DNA of 64,000 bases, taken from Bifidobacterium moukalabense DSM 27321 (GTDB lineage Bacteria > Actinomycetota > Actinomycetes > Actinomycetales > Bifidobacteriaceae). Below, one piece after another: positions 57,228 through 64,000 of the stretch (its first letter is position 1; the number at the start of each line of letters is the position of its first letter). Location: NCBI RefSeq assembly GCF_000522505.1, contig NZ_AZMV01000007.1, forward strand, positions 887,748-951,747, given 5' to 3'. The notes beneath the pieces are model-generated. The model was not told where the DNA came from, searched no databases, and saw only the letters and a list, made by a program, of their open reading frames with translations. A program made the translations under genes and the position numbers.

Positions 57228-59771
57228 TCAACGTTGGAACATACCCCGAAAAAACCCTGATTTCATCTGCTCGTCCAATGAGGCGGCGGGTCTGAGCCGC
57301 ATCCCTTCGCGCTCTTCGGCGTGATCCTCATCACTGAATCCCGTCTCGCGCAATATGCCCAGCAACTGGCGCATATGCGCCAACGCCTCGCGCCCCTGAC
57401 GACCGATGGCCTCGAACGCCGATGAGATCGATTCCGCCGTAGGCTTCTCACCGCGTGCCTCGGCTTCATCAAGCGTGCGCAATCCGGAAACGGTCCGATC
57501 GATGACGCTGTTGAGCGTGGCGGTGACCTCCGACTGGATGTTCATGCTGATGCGATCCCGTTCCAGATTCGCCGCGAGAATCCTCTGCTTGTTCTGTTCG
57601 GCGATCAGGGCCTCCTCCCTCGCCTGCAGGACGAGCGCATTCGAACAGCTGGAGCGGGTCCATCGAGCCATGGCGATGACACCTGCGCATAGGGCCAGCA
57701 CCGCCAGGGTGTAGGCCATGCCGGTAAACATCGCCCCGGACGCGGGCCAGTCGGTCTGTGCCGGAACGTATCCGATGATGTCGCGCATCAGAAACACCAG
57801 TATGCTCGGGTATCCGAACTGCGACAGCATGACCTTCACGCCTATCAGCAGCACGTCGAGAATGGAGACGAGCCCCGTCCAACGCCACGCTTTTTCCCTT
57901 CCGTACAGCACCGCGGCATGCAGTGCACACATCGAGGACACGGCATTGGCGAGATCGATCGGCTCGAAGATGACCAGTTGCAGTGTGGAGAGGATGGCTA
58001 TGATCAGCGCGCAGCTTTCCGGGAATCGTCTTCGCATGCATAGCGGCATCAGCTCCAGGACGATCATCGTACGAAAGAGGATATCCTGCGGACCCGTCCC
58101 GTAAGAGAACAGGCTGATCGACGCCGAACCGAACATCATGACAAGCAATATCGTGATGACGGTGTCGACCAGTACGTAATGCCGTTGCGTCCACTGCGAA
58201 AGCCGTTCCACCCAATTGAACCGTTGCCCGGAGATATCGATGGCCTGGGCTATTGGCCTGGATCGCAGATTGTCCCGTACCATCTGCATCGTCGGCAGGG
58301 TCGGCAGCTTCGGTGAGATGATCGTTCTGGTTCCGCCGGACCTGCCGTATTCAGGCGGCCGCATGGTCGCGGAGCCGTCCGTCCATCCGGCGATTGCCGC
58401 CGGCGATGCCGACGCATGGGCGTCTTCGGACGGGTCGCGTGCGGATAGTCCGTCACTATTCGCTGCAAACGGCACCGTCGCGCATACGGCGAACCCGCCT
58501 CCCATCTTCGGGCCGAAGGTCACCGACCCTCCTACGGTTTCGATGCGTTCGCGCATGCCCGTCAATCCATAGCCGGGCGTATGCCCGTCCAGCCCGGCCG
58601 AAGCACCGCGTCCGTTATCCGTGATGGACACGGTCAATGTGCTCCCGCCCCATGTCTCCGTGATATGCACGGTTACCTTCGGTCCCGCGTATTTGCGGAT
58701 GTTCGTCAGCGACTCCTGCACCACATGATAGACGGACACGCTTGTCTGATTCCCCAATGCGTCTGGCCGCGCATCCCCGATGATCTCCCGCGTGATGACG
58801 GCGTCGGGCGCCACGGCACGCGCCTGTGCGACCAATGCGTCGATATCGGCGTAGTCGGCATGGGGGGAGCCGCCGAATACGCCAAGGAGTCTGGTCATGT
58901 CATGCAGCGCACGTTCGGATTCATGTCTGATCGTCTCCATGGTGGCACGCGCCACGGCAGGATCGTTTGCGCCGGCGTACCGGCCGCCGTCGGACTGCAC
59001 GATGATGATCGACAACGTATGCGCCACCACATCGTGCATATCCCGTGCGATGCGCGCACGTTCCGCCAACGCCGCGATATTGCGCTCCTCGGCCTCGCGT
59101 GCGGCTATCGCGTCATTGCGTTCCCGCATCATCCGCACCGTCATCAGTCGAGCGCGTTGCCAGTAGGCGATGATGACCGTCGAAACGAGGAATAGCGCAA
59201 TGACGGCGAATATCATGACCAGGTACTGCATCAATGTGTCGGTGCACTTCTGCGACAATCCCTGACCGGAATAGACGGTGCTGCAGGAAGGGGAGCTGTT
59301 CAGCACCATTCCGTCGGCAAGAAGGATCTGCTCGCTGCCGCCGGTCAGGATCGGACCGACCGTCATCGTCCAGGTCTCGATGATCGAGGTCAGGCCGCCT
59401 ACGGCGAATGCCAGCACGATGAACGCCTTCGAATTACGTGGGTTGCCATACAGCATCACCGAATACAGCATGAACGGTGCGAGGAAATCGGTCATCAGCA
59501 GGCAGGGGCCGAACAGCAGATGCAGCAGCACCAATGCCACGAACGCCAAGGCGCTGACCTGAGGCCACCGTCGGCGTGTGACGAATGGAACGAGTAGCGC
59601 GATCGACCAGGCCGTCTGCACCGGCGCCGGAAAGTCATACAGCAGGCCGGGATTGAACAGGATATTGCCGCCGAGTCCGAACGTGAACAAGGCGAGTAAT
59701 GCGGTGATGGTGCTGTCTGCGACGATCACATGGCCGCGAATCCACGAAAACAGGCGCTGCAGTCTAGTCAT
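57228..59771 (-). CDS. fused double sensor kinase with degenerate second half
   Basis: 847-residue protein made of two similar halves. The first (1-435) is a complete NarX/DesK-like kinase: several TMs up to about 203, a HisKA_3 DHp with H246 (RIARDMHDVVAHTLS), and HATPase_c with TDNGRGA and GYGLTGMRERI. The second starts near 520 with a new multi-TM sensor (about 530-705). Then an LERDRISMNIQSEVTATLN helix follows in which the His position is Q746. There is no ATPase domain. The second half is therefore a second input domain or a pseudokinase regulator of the first. The gene is followed by the NarL regulator. Confidence 0.88.
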   Translation of the reverse strand: MTRLQRLFSWIRGHVIVADSTITALLALFTFGLGGNILFNPGLLYDFPAPVQTAWSIALLVPFVTRRRWPQVSALAFVALVLLHLLFGPCLLMTDFLAPFMLYSVMLYGNPRNSKAFIVLAFAVGGLTSIIETWTMTVGPILTGGSEQILLADGMVLNSSPSCSTVYSGQGLSQKCTDTLMQYLVMIFAVIALFLVSTVIIAYWQRARLMTVRMMRERNDAIAAREAEERNIAALAERARIARDMHDVVAHTLSIIIVQSDGGRYAGANDPAVARATMETIRHESERALHDMTRLLGVFGGSPHADYADIDALVAQARAVAPDAVITREIIGDARPDALGNQTSVSVYHVVQESLTNIRKYAGPKVTVHITETWGGSTLTVSITDNGRGASAGLDGHTPGYGLTGMRERIETVGGSVTFGPKMGGGFAVCATVPFAANSDGLSARDPSEDAHASASPAAIAGWTDGSATMRPPEYGRSGGTRTIISPKLPTLPTMQMVRDNLRSRPIAQAIDISGQRFNWVERLSQWTQRHYVLVDTVITILLVMMFGSASISLFSYGTGPQDILFRTMIVLELMPLCMRRRFPESCALIIAILSTLQLVIFEPIDLANAVSSMCALHAAVLYGREKAWRWTGLVSILDVLLIGVKVMLSQFGYPSILVFLMRDIIGYVPAQTDWPASGAMFTGMAYTLAVLALCAGVIAMARWTRSSCSNALVLQAREEALIAEQNKQRILAANLERDRISMNIQSEVTATLNSVIDRTVSGLRTLDEAEARGEKPTAESISSAFEAIGRQGREALAHMRQLLGILRETGFSDEDHAEEREGMRLRPAASLDEQMKSGFFRGMFQR

Positions 59772-59946
59772 AGTGACTTAAGCGTAACGCGCGTCCGGCC
59801 ATCACGGCATCATGCGCAGGTATGAGACGGACCCGCAGTGTATGGTGGAAGACCTAGCGACTCTCTCCGGCAAAAGGGGCGACTGGCTACGGCGTGCCCG
59901 CCATGCTCCGTGCCGGAGAAGGAATATGAGGAAAGGTGGATGTGCG

Positions 59947-61284
59947 ATGACGCTGCTGACCGAATATTACGTACCCGGATTGCATGTTGAGGACCGTTCG
60001 ATCACAGTGCCGTTGGACTGGTCGGGACACGAGCCCGGCCACGGGTTCGGCGGCGAAGCGATCAGCCTGTTCTACCGTGTCGTCACCGCCCCCGAACACG
60101 TGCACGACGAGCTTCCGCTGCTGATTTTCCTGCAGGGAGGGCCCGGCGGATGCGGACCACGCCCACTCAGCCCGCAGTCCGACGGTTGGATCGAAGAGGC
60201 CGTCAAACATTTCCGGGTGGTGCTGCCCGACCAGCGCGGCACCGGACGCTCGTCCCGCGTCGATACGCACATCATGAAGACCATGGATGGTGAAGCGGGA
60301 GCCGCTTTCCTGAAGCATTTCCTCGCCGATTCGATCATCCGCGATTTCGAGCACCTGCGCCGCACCGAATTCGGCGGCGCACGTTGGGTCACCCTGGGAC
60401 AGAGCTATGGCGGATTCCTGACGCTGACCTACCTGTCGCTGTTCCCGAAGGGTGTGATCGCCAGCTTCACCACCGGCGGCATTCCGCATGTGCCCGCCGA
60501 TGCCACCGACGTGTACCGCCACACCTTCCCACGTATGTCGGCGAAGACGAGACAGTTCTACGAGCGCTATCCGATTGATGAGGAACGCGTCGCCGCGCTC
60601 GCCGATATTCTGGACTCGCGCGAGATCGCTCTACCCAATGGCGATCCGTTGACCGTGGAACGTCTGCAATGCCTTGGCGCCGACTTCGGTATGAAGCCCA
60701 GTTTCGAGCGCGTGCATTGGATTCTTGACCAAGCGTTCCTCGGAGGCGACGGTTCCGCATCCATTGGCTCCGAGCTGTCCGATGAATTTCTGCACAGCGT
60801 TATGGACGCCACGTCATCACGTCCGTTGTACTGGCCGCTGCAGGAATTCATCTATGCCGACGGCGAGCTCGACGAACCGATTCGGTGGGCGGCGCAGCGC
60901 GTGCGCGACGAGCATCCGGAATTCAACACGGACGCGCGCCCGTTGAACTTCACCGGCGAGGCCATGTTCCCGTGGATGTTCGAGCGGGAGAGCGCCTTGC
61001 GACCGTTCAAACCGGCCATGGACGTGCTTATGGAGGACACCCGGTTCGGCGCGATCTATGACGCCGAACAACTGAAACGCAACGAGGTGCCGCTGCAGGC
61101 CGCCGTCTATTTCGACGACATGTACGTCGATTCCGGACTGCAATTGGACACATTGTCTCGCGTGGCCCGGTCACATTACTGGACCACCAATGAATTCGAA
61201 CATGACGGCGTGCACGGCTCCGCGGTGTTCAGGCGCATCTTCAACGAGGCGCTGAACCGCGGTGACTTGGAAGAACTGTTCTAG
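59947..61284 (+). CDS. pip: proline iminopeptidase family alpha/beta hydrolase
   Basis: 445-residue alpha/beta hydrolase. The nucleophile S153 is in GQSYGG, and the oxyanion/specificity loop is LQGGPGG, followed by DQRGTG. These are hallmarks of the S33 family, which cleave N-terminal proline from peptides. It is longer than the usual E. coli-like enzyme. The ATG used follows AGGTGGA; upstream ATGs are possible. Proline biosynthetic proC lies 13 bases downstream, so the two are co-transcribed. Confidence 0.87.
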   Translation: MTLLTEYYVPGLHVEDRSITVPLDWSGHEPGHGFGGEAISLFYRVVTAPEHVHDELPLLIFLQGGPGGCGPRPLSPQSDGWIEEAVKHFRVVLPDQRGTGRSSRVDTHIMKTMDGEAGAAFLKHFLADSIIRDFEHLRRTEFGGARWVTLGQSYGGFLTLTYLSLFPKGVIASFTTGGIPHVPADATDVYRHTFPRMSAKTRQFYERYPIDEERVAALADILDSREIALPNGDPLTVERLQCLGADFGMKPSFERVHWILDQAFLGGDGSASIGSELSDEFLHSVMDATSSRPLYWPLQEFIYADGELDEPIRWAAQRVRDEHPEFNTDARPLNFTGEAMFPWMFERESALRPFKPAMDVLMEDTRFGAIYDAEQLKRNEVPLQAAVYFDDMYVDSGLQLDTLSRVARSHYWTTNEFEHDGVHGSAVFRRIFNEALNRGDLEELF

Positions 61285-61297
61285 AGAAGGAGAAGCA

Positions 61298-62098
61298 ATG
61301 ACCAATCCAACCATCGGATTCATCGGATACGGCAATATGGCCCAGGCCATCGCCTCGGGCATGGTCGACGCAGGCGTGGTGAACGGCGGCGACATCGTGG
61401 CATGCGCCGCACACTATGACAAGCTCGCAAGGACCACGGCCAAGCTGGGTGCGCGGCCGATGCATACCGCGGAGGAGGTGGCCAAGGCCGCCGACGTGGT
61501 CGTCATCGCCATCAAACCGTACCAGATCGAAGACGTCATCGGACCGATCGCAGGCGAACTGGCCAAGTCTGGCACGATCATCGTATCCATCGCAGCGGGA
61601 TGGGAACTGGACAGGTTCCGCGAACTGTTCGGTCCCGACTTTGCAGCGGCGCACATCCAGTGCACCATCCCGAACACGCCGATGGCCGTGGGCAAGGGTG
61701 TGCTTGTCGCCGAAACCGCCAACACGCTCACCGAAGCGCAGACCGAAACCTTCGAGCGGCTGTTCGCGCCGATCAGCCTGATCGAGCGCGTCGACAGCGC
61801 GCACATGGGCATCGCCATGTGCATCGCGGGCTGCGCTCCGGCCTTCACCGATATGTATATCGAGGCGCTTGGCGATGCCGGCGTGAAGTACGGTCTGCAA
61901 CGTGCCACCGCGTACCGGCTGGCCGCCAAGATGGTCGAAGGCGTGGGTGCGCTCTACATGGCCAGCGAAACCCATCCGGGGGCCATGAAGGATGCCGTCT
62001 GCTCGCCGGGCGGCACCACCATCAAGGGTGTGGCATCTTTGGAGGAAAGCGCCTTCCGGGGGGCCGTCATCAGGGCCGTCGACGCCATCGAAGCCTAA
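61298..62098 (+). CDS. proC: pyrroline-5-carboxylate reductase
   Basis: 266-residue NAD(P)H-dependent reductase that makes proline from pyrroline-5-carboxylate. The N-terminal fold has IGFIGYGNMAQAIASGM. The C-terminal dimerisation domain has AVCSPGGTTIKGVASLEESAFRGA, a family signature. Start ATG has AGAAGGAG upstream. It lies directly after pip and 17 bases before ychF. Confidence 0.94.
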   Translation: MTNPTIGFIGYGNMAQAIASGMVDAGVVNGGDIVACAAHYDKLARTTAKLGARPMHTAEEVAKAADVVVIAIKPYQIEDVIGPIAGELAKSGTIIVSIAAGWELDRFRELFGPDFAAAHIQCTIPNTPMAVGKGVLVAETANTLTEAQTETFERLFAPISLIERVDSAHMGIAMCIAGCAPAFTDMYIEALGDAGVKYGLQRATAYRLAAKMVEGVGALYMASETHPGAMKDAVCSPGGTTIKGVASLEESAFRGAVIRAVDAIEA

Positions 62099-62115
62099 GG
62101 CTAAGCTAGGGAACC

Positions 62116-63213
<1,098 letters not shown>

Positions 63214-63227
63214 TTCCAGTGCTTCGG

Positions 63228-63284
63228 AAACGGCTTGTTTCCAACGGTTTCGGGCTTTCCAACCGTTGGAAACAAGCCGTTTTT
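63228..63284 (+). terminator. terminator after ychF
   Basis: A perfect 22-bp stem (63228-63249 with 63261-63282), 11-base loop, and a T-run (TTTTT) after. It is the strongest rho-independent terminator in the window. Confidence 0.9.
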
Positions 63285-63337
63285 GAATGCGCTTGGAATG
63301 GCGGTTCCTGCCACGTTTCGGGCGGCTGTTGCCAGCG

Positions 63338-63358
63338 TTAGAGTACCTTTAGAGTACC
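63338..63358. repeat. tandem 11-bp repeat before the integrase
   Basis: TTAGAGTACC occurs twice, spaced by one base (63338-63347 and 63349-63358), 47 bases upstream of the integrase start. It may be an arm-type recombinase site or an operator. Confidence 0.4.
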
Positions 63359-63404
63359 CTTGCGGGGGCATGTGAAGGCACTCCCTCAACAAAAGGGAGG
63401 AATC

Positions 63405-64000
63405 ATGGCCACGAGAAAGAGGACACCCGGATCAGGCAGCGTGTTCAAGGACAAGAACGGCGTCTGGCATTTCCGCAAGGAACTGGGCAAGGATCCCGCC
63501 ACCGGCAGGCGACGCATCATCCAGGCAAAGGGGCATACCAAGGCCGAGGCACGAGAACGCTACGAAGCGAAGCTGGCCGAAATGGAACGCACAGGCCTCC
63601 TGCCCGGCAGCAAAAGCCCCTACCTCGTCGACTACGCGAGCCGCTGGCTCGCCGACTACCGGACCCGCGTCAAACCGACCACATACCGCACCCGCGCAGG
63701 CAGGATCAAGGCCTGCACCGACGTGATCGGCCACGTGCGACTCAAGGACCTCACACCAGAGCACATCCGCCATTGCATGCGCGTCCTGGGGGAGCGGCTC
63801 GCGTCCAGCACCCTCAAGGACCATTACGTGAGCCTCAAGATGGTGCTCGACCAGGCGGAGCTCGAGGAGCTCATCCCCATCGACCCATGCCGGCGCGTCA
63901 AGCCGCCACGCGTCGAACGCGCCATGCCGCGCATCCTCGACGAGGAGCAGCCCGGACGGCTGATCGCCGCCGTAGCCGACACAAAGACGGCCAGACGCGC
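63405..64000 (+). CDS. tyrosine-type phage integrase, 3' end outside window
   Basis: At least 198 residues before the window ends. The N-terminal part (GSGSVFKDKNGVWHFRK, then KGHTKAEARERYEAKL) matches arm DNA-binding (AP2-like) domains of tyrosine integrases. The core-binding SAM-like domain follows (YLVDYASRWLADY, KPTTYRT, LKDLTPEHIRHCM). The catalytic Arg-His-Arg-Tyr part is not in view. AAAAGGGAGG precedes the ATG. It marks a prophage or other integrative element entering from the right. Confidence 0.88.
   Translation, partial: MATRKRTPGSGSVFKDKNGVWHFRKELGKDPATGRRRIIQAKGHTKAEARERYEAKLAEMERTGLLPGSKSPYLVDYASRWLADYRTRVKPTTYRTRAGRIKACTDVIGHVRLKDLTPEHIRHCMRVLGERLASSTLKDHYVSLKMVLDQAELEELIPIDPCRRVKPPRVERAMPRILDEEQPGRLIAAVADTKTARR

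Overview
The window is a high-GC actinobacterial chromosome segment that looks like Bifidobacterium. The main evidence is the block clpP1-clpP2-clpX with tRNA-Arg and nhaA, the actinobacterial DUF3027, DUF3516 and CspB-type proteins, an actinobacterial clpC, and the generally GC-rich third codon positions. I do not assign a species. No rRNA, CRISPR array or replication origin was seen. Most genes are chromosomal housekeeping or transport genes. The last ~600 bases hold the start of a phage-type integrase, so a mobile element probably begins there.

Layout. 1-5060: end of a TPM-domain membrane protein, an OmpR-type two-component pair, a CspB-like protein and a DUF3027 protein. 5087-8832: a tandem-domain universal stress protein divergent from clpC. 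8864-14483: a compact catabolic locus bounded by strong hairpins, with a CodA-type deaminase, a PucR regulator, an MHS-family transporter and a creatininase. 14527-19334: a DUF349 protein, hisS and aspS. 19491-25639: two polar amino acid ABC systems, one with a binding-protein/permease fusion and one of gluABCD type. 25732-32401: a PPK2-type kinase, a DUF3516 helicase, rarA broken by a one-base frameshift, and a DHA2 exporter. 32503-38811: an orphan family-5 binding protein, clpP1P2, clpX, two tandem tRNA-Arg(ACG) genes and nhaA. 38850-46793 (minus strand): an O-methyltransferase, sdhB, sdhA, dprA, comM and yraN, a cluster of DnaA-box-like sites, and pdxY. 47128-52808: metY, an ECF transporter (S, fused AA', T) and a double AsnC/Lrp-type regulator. 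52927-59771: a MacB-type ABC exporter convergent with a NarL-type regulator and an unusual fused double histidine kinase. 59947-63213: proline iminopeptidase, proC and ychF. 63405-end: integrase, cut by the window edge.

How the genes fit together. The clp genes form a proteolysis set (ClpC and ClpX unfoldases with ClpP1P2), and the clpC and clpP1 upstream regions share sequence blocks that suggest co-regulation. The CodA/PucR/MFS/creatininase locus suggests uptake and hydrolysis of a small cyclic amide or amidine such as creatinine or a cytosine derivative. The CodA-like enzyme has Ser where E. coli CodA has the specificity residue Asp314. The pdxY, metY and ECF genes lie side by side and may concern vitamin B6 or sulfur amino acid supply, which is inference only. 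Proline iminopeptidase and ProC sit together, consistent with peptide-derived proline and proline synthesis.

The best leads for something undescribed are the deaminase/creatininase locus, the fused two-component sensor with a phospho-acceptor-less second half, the clp promoter motif, the structured AT-rich leader before the ECF S component, and the DnaA-box cluster.
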